Source of the DNA: Mytilus edulis
Taxonomy: Eukaryota > Mollusca > Bivalvia > Mytilida > Mytilidae
Assembly: GCF_963676685.1 (NCBI RefSeq)
Contig: NC_092355.1
Span: 74,925,176-74,989,175 of the forward strand
DNA: 64,000 nt
Reading direction: 5' to 3'
The position numbers and the translations under genes are program-made. Below the pieces are notes generated by a model. That model worked only from the letters and a program-made list of their open reading frames with translations, made no database searches and was not told the origin of the DNA. How positions within the stretch are numbered: the first letter of the stretch is position 1; each line of letters begins with the position of its first letter. Below are positions 21,866 to 33,120 of this stretch, piece after piece.

Positions 21866-23370
21866 TTAAAGTCATGTATCTATTTGCTCATTTATAAAGA
21901 TTTACTAATAGGTGGTTATATGATATTTTGTTTTCTTAGTTGATCACGCCACCAGTCTCTGTAAAAACCTATTATAAGATAGTTTAATTATAGGTATGCA
22001 TGACTCAGCTGATAAAAGTCGATGACTAGAACGTTCTCCAAGGTTACATACCGTCCTTATAAAATGACAAATCCTATGTAACATAATTAATAAAATTATA
22101 TCTGATATCAGATTCGATTTAATAGATTATGCAAATTTGACAATCATGCGTTGACAAAAATAAGAGCAAATACTCCAATCCCAAAGTTAAAGTTGTTTAA
22201 GGTTGTGATATATTCTGTCGTTTCCACACGTTATTGATTCGATGCAACTGACAGATGTAACTTTTGTTAAAGCTTACAACTGTTTTGATGACACACTTAG
22301 TAGAAGATTTACAGACGATTCTCAAACTTTTCGTTTGTTTAACATATAAACATAAACAATTCTAGATATTGGTGACATTTTACATTTGATTCTGTAAGAA
22401 TAACATGTTTAATGTATCACTATTTTGTCTTTTGCACTTACAGAATAAAAAGCTTGTGCATATGCAGTTTACTGAGTAATGTAATATTCTGTTTACTTTA
22501 ATGATCACTTCTTCTAACAAGATGAAATGCATATTTACTTAATAGAAATAGAAAGTCTTATTATATATCAAATATATATTACTAGGTCTATGGTCTAGAG
22601 AAACGATGATAGTCTTTCGAAAGGGGATGATACATAGCTGTACCGTTTAAAGATATATCCACGTACAATGCGCCAACGGAAATTTCGAAAAAGGTCAGAC
22701 TAATGCCACTGCAACATCGCACTAGCACCCACAAAGTGGAAAGGGATTGATATAAGTTGCAATAACTTGTTTCCCAATCGACTATAAATACACATGTTCA
22801 AACTATCAATTTTTGTTTTTTGGTAAATAAAATGGCAATCTAAAATAAATACAACTGGTTAATTTTTTATAATAACTATTATATAATCTATGGTGAATTT
22901 GGATTAACAAACAAAACTAAACTATACATTTATAGGCATGTTTTCGCCTTTGAACTATGCAGACTACTAATAGTTTTCAATTGTCCAATTATGAGAAATT
23001 ACATTTTAGATTGTAGTTTATAGCACAAGTCAGAAAACTGTTTAGACTGAAGCTTCTTCATTTTCTTGAAACTGATATTATTAAAATTTTCTTAAATAAA
23101 GTTACCCCGAGTAACAGGGTATAAATCAGAAGACTTACTAAATTGCAAATAATTTCTACTCCCAAAACATATTAGAAATAAAAATATATTAGGAGACGAA
23201 TAAGTGAAGATCCCAAAATATAAAAAAAATGTTGTTAATGCATGCGCAACACATTTAGTATAGTTTGCAATAAAACAGTTTATCATCGAGGAGCTCTAAT
23301 TTAAGACGATATACAATAAACTGTTTACGCTGTAATGTAATATTTTGAAATTCTAACTAAACGTGTTTAA
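21866..23370 (+). repeat. duplicated segment S, body right of the TTAA insertion
   Basis: Collinear with 38187-38510 and 40165-41684. It contains a single copy of the 39 bp word that is expanded at 38493-40173 (here 22197-22236, GTTTAAGGTTGTGATATATT onward), joined directly to ACACGTTATTGATTCGATGC. It lacks the 40577-41094 insertion. No gene is visible. Confidence 0.8.
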
Positions 23371-23962
23371 GGTGGTATGGGAGTCTAAAATAAAAATGAT
23401 AGAATTTGTTCATACTTGCCAAAACGTTGTATCTATTGATACATGTTGAAAAATATAATAAAAATGATAGGTCACCGCGCATTTTCTCAAGCTACAGGAC
23501 GGGACAAAATGACACATTTTGTATGGATTATACAGGAAAAAACACCATTTTGTGATTAGAAACTAAACAAAATGATAGAATTGTTAAATACTTCAGGAAA
23601 AGATAGCTTTCAGACACTGCTTTGAGAATATCAAAAGAAAAGATAGGGTCACCGTACGTTTTTTCCGGCTAAAATACAAAATAGGAAAATTCCGTACAGA
23701 ATCCTTTAGAAAATGCACTTTTTTAGAGTTACCTCCCCTTAAAATGCCAATTTAAAAAAAAAATAAAAACAACCAAAAATAATTAACATTTGCAAAAATA
23801 TCGATATTTAGAAGTTATATTCTTATAAATTGGTACTTTTAAATGAAAATGTACATTTAACATCTGCATTCCAGCATCAAATTTTGCTAACTTGATGGAA
23901 AATCTGGACCTTTGATTCTCTGTTTTTTACAATCCAAGATGGAGGAAGACACCCATACCACC
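23371..23962. mobile_element. 592 bp TTAA-flanked MITE
   Basis: The left end GGTGGTATGGGAGTCT and inverted right end GGTGGTATGGGTGTCT form a terminal repeat, with TTAA at 23367-23370 and 23963-23966. The paralogue at 41681-41684 has a single TTAA with joined flanks (AACGTGTTAAAGTTTGAT), an empty site. The ends share GGTGG and the TTAA target with the 5,982 bp element, suggesting related mobilisation. No coding frame. Confidence 0.85.
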
Positions 23963-23966
23963 TTAA

Positions 23967-24479
23967 GTTTGACATATTTGTCGTTTCTTGTTGCACACAT
24001 ATATTTAAATTGGTTTTATAATACGATGCAATTAACCTGATGATATACATATACATTAACAGTTTTAATCGAACATTCAGTGTTGGTCTGTCCGTCCATC
24101 TGTTACTTCGAATCAATATTTGATTACACCATTGGAAGATATCTTTTTTAACAGAAGAATAAAACCACTTTGATTATAGGGGATATGACACTGTTTGAAA
24201 TAAAAATGCATTTATAAATACAAAATAGTGGATGATCAAAGTGTAGATGCCTTTGTTTTACGTCAACGTTTAGGTTTGTATACGCTGTAAGATATTGAAG
24301 TCAAAACGACAAGATTCTTGAAAGCTGTTGCTTTAAACAAAGTAACTTTTGGAATTGGTTGGTGAATTTGGAAATGTTTCATGAAATACAATTATTTTAT
24401 TATGTAGCAGCAGAACATTGCATCTTTTATTTGTTCTGAATCCTATCTCTCAAGTAGTGTCTTATATTCTATGATTTTT
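23967..24479 (+). repeat. duplicated segment S, distal body
   Basis: Matches 41685-42219 (TATAGGGGATATGACACTG, TTTTACGTCAACGTTT). No gene. Confidence 0.75.
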
Positions 24480-25489
24480 TTTGTATAGTAACATACATTT
24501 TGTTAATCTATTATATAAAGTATGTTAAATAATTGTGTAGGACTCTAAAATAGGACCAATTTTTATAGTTTAGTCGCTAAAGCCGAAGTAGTCCTTGTGC
24601 AGATGCACATGTAAGCTGACTAATACAATTTGTTAATATACAGTCGGTGATATCATATATATATTGTAGAATCTAGTTTGTCATCCAATCATATTACATA
24701 TATGATACCGCTCTTCCCTTTGTAAACATGCAATTTTATTCAATCTACAACCCAATACATTTTATCACAAATCAACCTATATAGATTTAGATATTCTTTT
24801 TTTTAAACTAGCATTTTTTTTTATTTGGCTAAACTTTACTGTCAAATATTTTGTAGACATATCATAGTCATCAGTCGAAAGTTTTTATTGTTGTGTGACG
24901 TCACATTTACCATGACGTTGATGTACACAAATTATTCAAATTTAGCAGAAATTTGGTCCTTGCGAGTCAAGAACTCAGCAAAGGGAAATTTAGCTCCAGG
25001 CCCTGTCGACGACACTTGCTATAGATGGACCAAGTCCCATGGACATAGACATTCCATCAACCAACCAGAACAAGTTTAGTTTCCATAAGAGGATGAAGCG
25101 GTGTTTCATCTCACAACAGATGGCTACGATACTAAAGCCTGCATTTACTACCTCAATGTTCTAGAAAAAAAAGAGTATATAGTCATAACCAAGGGTCCTT
25201 ATAATAAATTTCAGAGAATAATAATGTTGACTTTACGTGTACCATCAGTCCGTCAACACGAAATAAGAGTTATCAGCCAATTTGTAAATTCCACGAGCAG
25301 AAAAACAAGAGCAAAGTACTGCGTACTCTTCTTGAACACATTAAATTGTACCTTGTTCTGGATTGCGTTCTTACTTATCATGTCTAGTTGTAGTAAGTAA
25401 TGTGATGTTGACTACTATTGTCTGTTTGTCCTTTACCTTTTTACTAGGTACTGTCAGGATTAAGAAAACGTTTTGAATCACGTCAGGTA
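24480..25489 (+). repeat. duplicated segment S, head, copy 2 (truncated)
   Basis: Second copy of 14260-15240, showing that S is tandemly arranged. It is cut at CAGGTAA (25483-25489) by the next element; the intact paralogue continues AACCTACGAAC at 15247. In the frame at 25210-25390 the minus-one reading ends FHEQKNKSKVLRTLLEHIKL and onward to TYHV. A similar string recurs at 51520-51625. Confidence 0.7.
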
Positions 25490-26660
25490 AATAAAGGCAA
25501 CAGTAGTATACCGCTGTTCAAAACTCATAAGTCCATGGACAAAAAACAAAATCGGGGTAACAAACTAAAACCGAGGGAAACGCATTAAATATAAGAGGAG
25601 AACAACGACACAACACCGAAACGCATCACACACAGAAACGGACCAAGCAACAGACAAAACACCACGAGAATAACAAATATAACATGAAAACCAATTCGTA
25701 AATTCCACGAGCAGAAAAACAAGAACAAAGTACTGCATACTCTTCTTGAACACATTAAATTGTACCTTGTTGTGAATTTGGGATAGACAAGTACCGTGCC
25801 ACGTCTTATCTCAATATCTCAAATTTTAGAGAAAACACAAACGACTCAACGTTAAAATGCAACACACACAGAAACGAACAATAATATAACAATGGCCATC
25901 TTCCTGACTTGGTACAGGACACTTTTAAAGGGGAATAAAAGTGGTGGATTGAACCTGGTTTTGTGGCATGCCAAACCTCGCACTTTAATGGCAAAGTTAA
26001 ATATAACATTGAAATGACAACATAATATTACAGGACTACAATACAAATAAATAGGAGAACATATTAGACAAAGAAAAACATGATTAATAGAAAACAAAAA
26101 GCATCAGGTTTTCAATTCAATAGGCCAAAAACGCGCCTTGTTCACACAAGACTCACCAGTGACGCCCAGATATAAAAGATCGAAAGTGGAAAAAGTACAA
26201 GGTTGTACAGCACTGAAGATCAAAAGTTGAAAAGGTTTCGCCAAATACGGCATTGTTTTTATGCCCGGGATAAGAACATTCTTATTATATAGAACAATTC
26301 ATGCTATTGCAAACAGTACATTTTAACAAATGAATATGAAAGAGATATACATAAAGAAACTGAAGTATTAACTAATTACAGAAAACTAAACCCGAATACA
26401 TAACGCCCAGATATAAAAGATCGAAAGTGAAAAAGGTACAAAGTTGTACAGCACCGAAGATCAAAAGTTGAAAAGATTTTGCCAAATACGTATACGGCAT
26501 TGTTTTTATGCACGGGATAAGAACATCCTTATTATATAGAACACTTAATGCTATTGCAAACAGTACATTTTAACAAATGAATATGAAAGAGATATACAAA
26601 ATGAAACTGAAGTATTAAATAATTACAGAAAACTAAACCCGAATACATAATGCTAAGATT
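25490..26660 (-). mobile_element. hammerhead-associated repeat family HC, copy 1
   Basis: On the plus strand it begins ATAAAGGCAACAGTAGTATA and runs through AACGCATTAAATATAAGAGG, CTGACTTGGTACAGGACA and GGCATGCCAAACCTCGCAC. Next comes a degenerate hammerhead on the minus strand (26122-26165), then two 240 bp tandem units sharing ACGCCCAGATATAAAAGATC (26162 and 26402). The left junction is proven by the uninterrupted paralogue at 15240. The same structure recurs at 35580-36540. No protein is encoded; the short frames lie in repeated non-coding sequence. It may be a large retrozyme or the non-coding terminal part of a Penelope-like element; I cannot decide. Confidence 0.65.
26122..26165 (-). ncRNA. 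degenerate hammerhead-like motif (CUGGUGA core)
   Basis: On the minus strand GGCGUCA, CUGGUGA (A6 changed to G), then GUCUUGUGUGAACAAG, then GCGCGUUUUUGGCC. The block order matches the intact motifs at 13.4-13.8 kb, but the GAA triad is gone and stem II is weakened. Predicted inactive relic. Confidence 0.5.
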
Positions 26661-27440
26661 ATCACAAAATAGAAACACCCGAATCAGTCCAGGCGTCAAC
26701 GTAATTAAAATAATATGACGTCACATACGATGGCGAAAAGGCACAAACGTTATGCCACATTTGAATTTCTATCCGTAACACCTAAATATAATAAAAAGAC
26801 GTCAACACATTTGACAAAATCCGATGAGAATTACAAATATACCATTAAACATGTAAACTAAATACATGAATTTGGGATAAACAAGTACAGAAACACGTAT
26901 TATAGTAATGCGAATTCACATTCAGCAAAACAGTCACAATCGGGAATAAGTCACGTTTGGTAATTAAAAGATTAGACGACATAATGACAAACCACAATCT
27001 ACCATGTGGTAAAAATGTCCTTAGCTAGTTTGGTTAAAGAGACATCATATGGATCCACCATTTCGTGATGGTGTCCATAAAATTTACGGAGTGTCAATTT
27101 TAATTTGTTTTCTTCACAACTTTGTTTGAGCAGTTTCTGCGTAAGGAGCACACTATATACGGACTATATGAAGTCCGTATAGTGTGAACAAGCACGTGAA
27201 TAACGTATCAATTGTGATATGTTAACGCCATACGAAGGGGCAGAGGGTATGTTACTGCTGAGAAATGGGAAATTGATAATTAGGAAGTTGAAATCGTCCC
27301 GTTTATCATAGATTTTCGTTTGAAGTCGTCCATCTACGTCAATATTGAGGAAAAGATCAAGGTATGAAGCAGTCCTTCTAGTATCAGTAGTATCCTTAAT
27401 TTCAAGTTCACTGGGATATATGAGATGTAAGTATTGGCTG
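26661..27440. other. unassigned sequence; short Penelope-like scrap at 27280-27400
   Basis: On the minus strand 27400-27280 contains words resembling the RT blocks seen at 50.8 kb (a Phe-Leu-Asp-Leu-like stretch), but too degraded to translate reliably. A short palindrome, CTATACGGACT/AGTCCGTATAG, lies at about 27151-27182. Confidence 0.35.
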
Positions 27441-27637
27441 AAGTGTAGACTGTTTTTTTTTTTGTATCTATATACGTATCAAATCTGGCCTTTTTGTGTT
27501 TTCCAGTTTTAACGATATTGTGATTTAGGTTCGTCTTGTACGGACACTTATTTTTTTCCAAGGAGAAACAAATGCTTTATATATAGCTGGATTTTATTCC
27601 CCCTTTAAGAGTCCGTAATCATTATAAAACAACTTTG

Positions 27638-27985
27638 TTATGCTTTTACTTTTCTACATTGGCTAGAGGTATAGGGGGAGGGTTGAGATCTCATAAACAT
27701 GTTTAACCCCGCCGCAATTTTGCGCCTGTCCCAAGTCAGGAGCCTCTGGCCTTTGTTAGTCTTGTATGATTTTAAATTTTAGTTTCCTGTGTATTATTCG
27801 GAGTTTAGTATGACGTTCATTATCACTGTACTATTATGCATATTTTTAGGGGCCAGCTGAAGGACACCTACGGGTGCGGGAATTCTCGCTACATTGAAGA
27901 CCCATTGGTTGCCTTCGGCTTATGTCTGCTCTATGGTCGGGTGGTTGTCGCTTTGACATATTCACCATTTCCTTTCTCAATTGTA
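27638..27985 (+). mobile_element. 5'-truncated Penelope-like 3' tail insertion
   Basis: This 348 bp tail holds GGGTTGAGATCTC, TGTTTAACCCCGCCGCA, GGGGCCAGCTGAAGGACACC and a terminal CTCAATTGTAT. It matches the 3' ends of the copies ending at 46078 and (reversed) 57023. Segment T copies 2 and 3 have the site empty (AAAACAAATTTGATCCGATT at 54151). TTTG flanks it at 27634-27637 and 27986-27989. The linkage of this tail to a Penelope-like RT comes from 57023-58292, where both are on one insertion. Confidence 0.7.
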
Positions 27986-28589
27986 TTTGATCCGATTAAA
28001 TAGTATCTAATTTTTAGTTTGTTTTGATTATAAAATAACAATGGTATCGTACCAGATTTGCATTTTTGCAATTATATCCTAACATTCGAAAATATGTAGC
28101 ATCGTTCAGACGTTAAAGAGTGAGTAAAAAAACCCAAAAGAAACACAACTATTGCAAACCGTTCATAGAACCAGAGCGCAACATTAACGGGACACATTAC
28201 TTACAGCAGAAAAAGATAGTTTTGAGATGAACATTAAATACAAACAGTAAACTAATGCCAAAATGTATTCCGATATCTTGTTTAACGAATTATGGTTGCA
28301 CTCACCTCACTTAATTGGTTGGACACACGCCAGTTGAATCTGTCATAATTAGTTTTGTATTGGGTTTAATTTCTATCAACTGTTTATACAATTTGTGAAA
28401 GTTTTGTGTATATATGAATTGTATGTAATTTTTAATAATATTGTCCCAAGATATCGTTTTCTCCTATCAGTCCTGTAAACAGATGTTTATTTGGAAAATT
28501 TACAATGAAAACTTGTCCAAATTCTCTCATGTTATCGCCCTTTTGTCAGTAACTCGCGATTTTGAATTTAGGTTAATTTTTATTGTAAG

Positions 28590-28900
28590 TGTAATATGAT
28601 ATCTTCCCCTAATTCCACTTCTTTTATAATAAAGCCGGAGGTTTGGCATTCCACAAAACCAGGTTCAATCCACCATTTTTTCATAAAATGCCCTGTACCA
28701 AGTCAGGAAAATAGACATTGTTACATTATAGTTCGTTTTTATGTGTGTTACATTTCGGTGTTGTGTTTCTGTTGTGTCGTAATTCTCTTATTTTTGATAC
28801 GCTTCCCTCAGTTTTTGTTTGTAACCCGTATTTGTTTTTTCTCTATCCATTTATGAATTTCGAACAGCAGTATACTACTGTCGCCTTTATTTAGTATACA
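28590..28900 (+). repeat. family HC fragment in segment T copy 1
   Basis: Reverse-oriented relative to 25490. It runs from GGAGGTTTGGCATTCC to TACTACTGTCGCCTTTATTT. Equivalent fragments sit at the same place in T copies 2 (44225-45365) and 3 (54800-55070), so it predates the duplication. Confidence 0.7.
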
Positions 28901-29880
28901 TTAATTAATATTTGGCGTATTAATAACAACCAGGATAACAAAAAACGTTAAAAATCATTGTCTTTTGTTCAAAGATGTTGAACCATTAGCTACTTCTAAT
29001 AATTTACTCATAAGACCATGTAGACGTAAAGAACAAATTTATTAAATACAATTTGGTTAAACTGATTATGGATAAATGAGAATAAAATAAATTACACTAT
29101 ATAATATAAATCTGTTTTATATTTAAATTGTCTAATATAGTCTTTCATCATTGCTATTACTTTTAAAACATTATTTAGATGATGATGCTTGTTTATGATA
29201 TTGAAACTTGATCATGTTAAAATTTAAATGTCATTTATAGTGGAAAAAGTAATAAGCTTATAGCAACAACATAAATCTCGTATTTTAATTTATGTATATG
29301 ACCGAATTAAAGTTCAGCTGTTTGATATTTTTCCATTGCAAAGTTAGTTCGGCGAAAATATTTAGGTGGGTTTTCCATAAAGTTGAATTTTAAAGTACTC
29401 ATTAACATATGAAATACTTTGTACCCGACACATTTATCTCAAAATAAGGAGAAATATTTAATAATTCTTGGTGTGATTAAAAATTGATTTTAGAAGAATG
29501 CATTGATATTACAGATATCAAGTACTTATTATTATTAAAACATAGGTTGTCACGTATTATTAACTTCTTAAATCATATTGCTATAAATTTAATTATAGTG
29601 TTGGATACCTTTTTTTTAATTTATGCACGTGTCGAATGTGTATTGATTTTGTTTTAGTTTTAATGGGGAAAATGATCCCTTTCGTCTTGTACGGACGCAT
29701 ATGTCATAATGTTATTATCATATACTTAGAGTAAATAATATATGATTTTTACTGTATGATAATACGTTAACTCCATATTTGTCTAATCGAACCACACTGG
29801 TTGATTTAATCAATGTTTTAAGGTAAAAGTGTGAAAAGAAATACACAATTTAACCCGTTCTCTCCTTTTATAATCTTACA

Positions 29881-30229
29881 AAATCGGGACTCATAGACAA
29901 AACCGGGTCTTTCTATTGTGATATGACCACTTTGCTTTAGTTACATGCATAACAATAAAAAATCAAAGGTGCTGAAAGAGAATAGTCTTGCACATCTATT
30001 GTGTAAATCTTTGTTGCTGTAAATTTCTTTCTTTCTGCACCATTCAATGAGAAAAAAAAGCTTGTGATAACGTGCACTAAACACATCATTTTGAGGAGTA
30101 TTTTTTCTCAAATAATCTGGAACTGTTCGTTAGTTGTTCGTCACCGTACCAGATTTAGGATACAATTAAGACGAAACCTGTTTGTTGTGGTAGTCTAGAC
30201 ATAGCGGATCAAATATTTCAGGCTTGTAT
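29881..30229. other. unassigned sequence
   Basis: AT-rich; nothing recognised. Confidence 0.35.
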
Positions 30230-30600
30230 TTCCCATCTGGAATTTCCTAACAAAGGGTTGCTGCTCACAATAAAGCTATGAAACCAAGATTTTCTGGTCG
30301 AAATCACCCCGTCACATTTTACGAACGCAATCACCAGTTAGTTGACCGTTATGGAAGATTGGAAAATTTTGCGAAGTATTTTCAGATGAGAAGATTTTTG
30401 TAAAAAATAAACGACGACGGACGACGAAGGACGCCAAGTGATGAGAAAAGCTCACTTGGCGCTTTGGGCCAGGTAAGCTAAAAAAATCGGTAGGTCACAT
30501 TCGTGAAAAATAAATGGAACTGTAGTCAAGATAAGGAACATATCCGATATCATCTCTGAGACGGTTTTTCCATAACGGTAGTGAACTTATTTGAATCAAA
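30230..30600. pseudogene. Penelope-like C-terminal scraps in opposite orientations
   Basis: Plus strand 30235-30360 resembles the RT C-terminal region (LLLT-like, then HQLVDRYG). Minus strand 30595-30485 reads VHYRYGKTVSEMISDMF, then FIFHECDLP, which is the tail following that region in other copies. Between them, 30383-30485, lies the reversed beginning of the AGCTCACCTGGCC repeat (compare 59798). The same arrangement occurs at 47030-47400, so it formed before the duplication. Confidence 0.6.
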
Positions 30601-31909
30601 TTCCTTAAAGCATAATTTTCAATTGGGATAATGAAATTGTAATTTTAGCATATAATAGATAAGCAGTTAAAATCTTTGTATGTTATGACAGAAGAATACA
30701 ATAAAGTATACAAAATCCTTTTGACAATGAACCAATGCTTATGTATTGAAAAAAAAACAGAAATAGATGCATGAATTCTATGTTGACACTATCAATATAT
30801 AAAATGTAGATTTGAATAGAAAAAAAATCTAAACAAATGTATTGCTTTTACTAATTTGATTATCAAAGACTTTAAATAAGTAAGAAACATAATTTGATTT
30901 CATTTCAGTTATGTCTTACATAGAAGGAGATTAACATTATTTTGCCCCATGTAAAAAATTGTACTCCATTGGTAGTTTTATAACCTGTGATTAGGATGGT
31001 TATCAAGACAAAAGCATTAATCCATACATGTCATTATAATTATACATTTTGATATTTGAAGTTAGCTGAACTATTTAATTATTCTACTTTCTTATAGAAA
31101 AAAAAGTCTAGAGGAAACTTCCAACATTGAAAGTCACTATGTTACAATATACATATTTCAAGCTTAATTCAGTCAGTATGAAAGCAAAATGTAAAAAAAA
31201 ACAACATCTTAAATATATTTAAGTGACTGATGGAATGCGCTGTCATCTGTCATACATGTTGAAAGCCGATGTTTCAAAATTGAGTTACCATCTGGAGAAC
31301 ACATGTCAACTTAAAATTGGGAAAGTTATAAATGTCCACTACACATACTTTGAGCAACATTATTGTGTTAACTTAACTGTATTTTTTTGTATATTTGTAG
31401 CGTTTAATTGATAGTTGTCGAAAAGTTATTTGTTTAATTGACAGTAGTCAAAAATTAATTTTATTACTTTTGATGAAGTACAAAATCATCGATTACACAA
31501 ACATACTTTAAGTATTAATCGTTCCAATTTCTGCCACGTAACAATATCTAAATGAAAATCCCGAAACAAGAGTCTGTTATTGAGTAATTATCGTCTGTTA
31601 AATTAATTGGTTTTTTTTGGGTTTTTTCTTAGAATTTACAATCGATTTTTCTATTTGAATTTTTTTGACATTTTGTGATATTGTGAGATTTAGGAGTCCT
31701 TGTACAGCTGATAACTACTTTCAAATCCCGACTTGATACAGTCATTTTCAAATGTAGAAAATGGTTGATTGAACCTGGTTTATTTGAGCTAAAACTCTCA
31801 CTTGTATAACAGTCGCATCAAATTCCATTATATTTACAACGATGCATGTACAAAAGCAGTCATTACTGTGTCACAATCGGCATTGAAACAAAAACAAACA
31901 CTCCGGATT
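30601..31909 (+). repeat. duplicated segment V, copy 1
   Basis: Collinear with 47400-48660. Landmarks are TATGTTGACACTATCAATAT, CTTACATAGAAGGAGATTAAC, GAAACTTCCAACATTGAAAG and CCGACTTGATACAGTCA. The short frame at 31223-31411 is not preserved in the other copy. Confidence 0.7.
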
Positions 31910-33120
31910 GTGTCAGTTTCAAGGGACTTTCCAATTGTTTTTTAACTTACTCTTTAGTTTTTTTTATCAGAATACTTGAAGTTAACTAATATTTATGTTA
32001 TTAACAGACAACTAGCTAAATACTTCGCCAAGCAGACGATGAAATATAACTTATCGTTATTTTGGAATGCATAATGTTTTTATTACATCCTTGGATGAAG
32101 TTGCACTTTAACGTATTTATCCTTTAAAAATATAGCTTGTTTATGACCTTGAAGCTAGATCGTCATCATAATTAAATGTCATTGAGAGTGTGAAATACAG
32201 ACTGGTAGCGACAAATTAAACAGCATATGCTAAGTTATGTATCTGATCAATTAAAGTGCAGGTGTCAAACTTATTTTCCATAAAATTAGTAAAAATAGTA
32301 TAAAAATACTTTGTACCCGAATATCTTATCCGAAACCTTGAAAACCATTATAAAATGCTTGTTGTGATTTAAATTTCTATTTTTGGTCAATGGCATTGAA
32401 ATGTAAAATATTGCAATGTTTTTGACAATCACATCCTAATATTTAAAAATCTGATGCCTAGTACAAACACTATCTAGTTTATAAAAAAAAATGTCTTATT
32501 AAAATGATGTAGTGTATTAATGACATGTTATCGTGTTAAAATTTAAATGTCATTTATAGTCTGGTAGGAACACATAGATATCGAATGTTAAACTATGTAT
32601 TTGACCGAATTTAAGTGCAGGGGTTTGACGTTTTTCTATGGTAAAACTAGTTCAAAGAGATGTTTAGTTGGTTTTTCCATGAAGTTGAATTTTCAAAGTA
32701 CTCATTATCATATAACATATTTTGTACCCGACTATTTCATCTCATACTAAGGATATATATTTTAATTGTTTGGTGTGATTCACATTTCATTTGGGGATGA
32801 TAGCTTTAATTGTTTGGTGTGATTCACATTTCATTTGGGGAGAAAAGTTTTGTAATTTCAATGATCAAGTATATCAGGACTTCAGATAGGAGTTGTCAAG
32901 TTTTATTAACTACTTTGATTATATTGCTTTTGCTTTAAATGTAATCATAGTACAGTTTTTTTTTTAATACATTTATGCAAATATCGAACGTGTATCGATT
33001 TTGTTCTGGTTTTAATCGGACTAAACATCTCGTTTCTTCTTGTACGGACGCTTATGTATTGACATATTTTATCACAGGAAAAATCTGTTTTATGTTATTA
33101 CTATCGTATAAATGCTATTT
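31910..33120 (+). repeat. repeat units containing CTTTGTACCCGA and CTTGTACGGACGC
   Basis: Two diverged units of one non-coding family: 31970-32460 (matches 52260-52720) and 32500-33060 (matches 29150-29700, 46170-46780 and 55290-55870). Each has GACCGAATT(T/A)AAG, a TTTTCCAT stretch, CTTTGTACCCGA and a downstream CTTGTACGGACGC. Inside, TTTGGTGTGATTCACATTTC is tandemly repeated at 32769 and 32811. No protein. Confidence 0.6.

Larger units (their letters stand above)
27441..29880 (+). repeat. duplicated segment T, copy 1
   Basis: Collinear with 43395-46860 (copy 2) and 54000-55900 (copy 3). Landmarks are CGTCTTGTACGGACAC, CCTCACTTAATTGGTTGGAC, CACGCCAGTTGAATCTGTC, CAAGATATCGTTTTCTCC, CGCCCTTTTGTCAGTAACTC and CTTTGTACCCGACACATTT. 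It includes a fragment of family HC at 28590-28900 that is present in all three copies. A Penelope-like tail at 27638-27985 is present only here. Confidence 0.75.

Noticed and set aside
25490..26660. LTR retrotransposon or old virus copy
   Set aside because: No gag, protease, integrase or envelope motifs, no long terminal direct repeats; the only RTs in the window are LINE- and Penelope-type.
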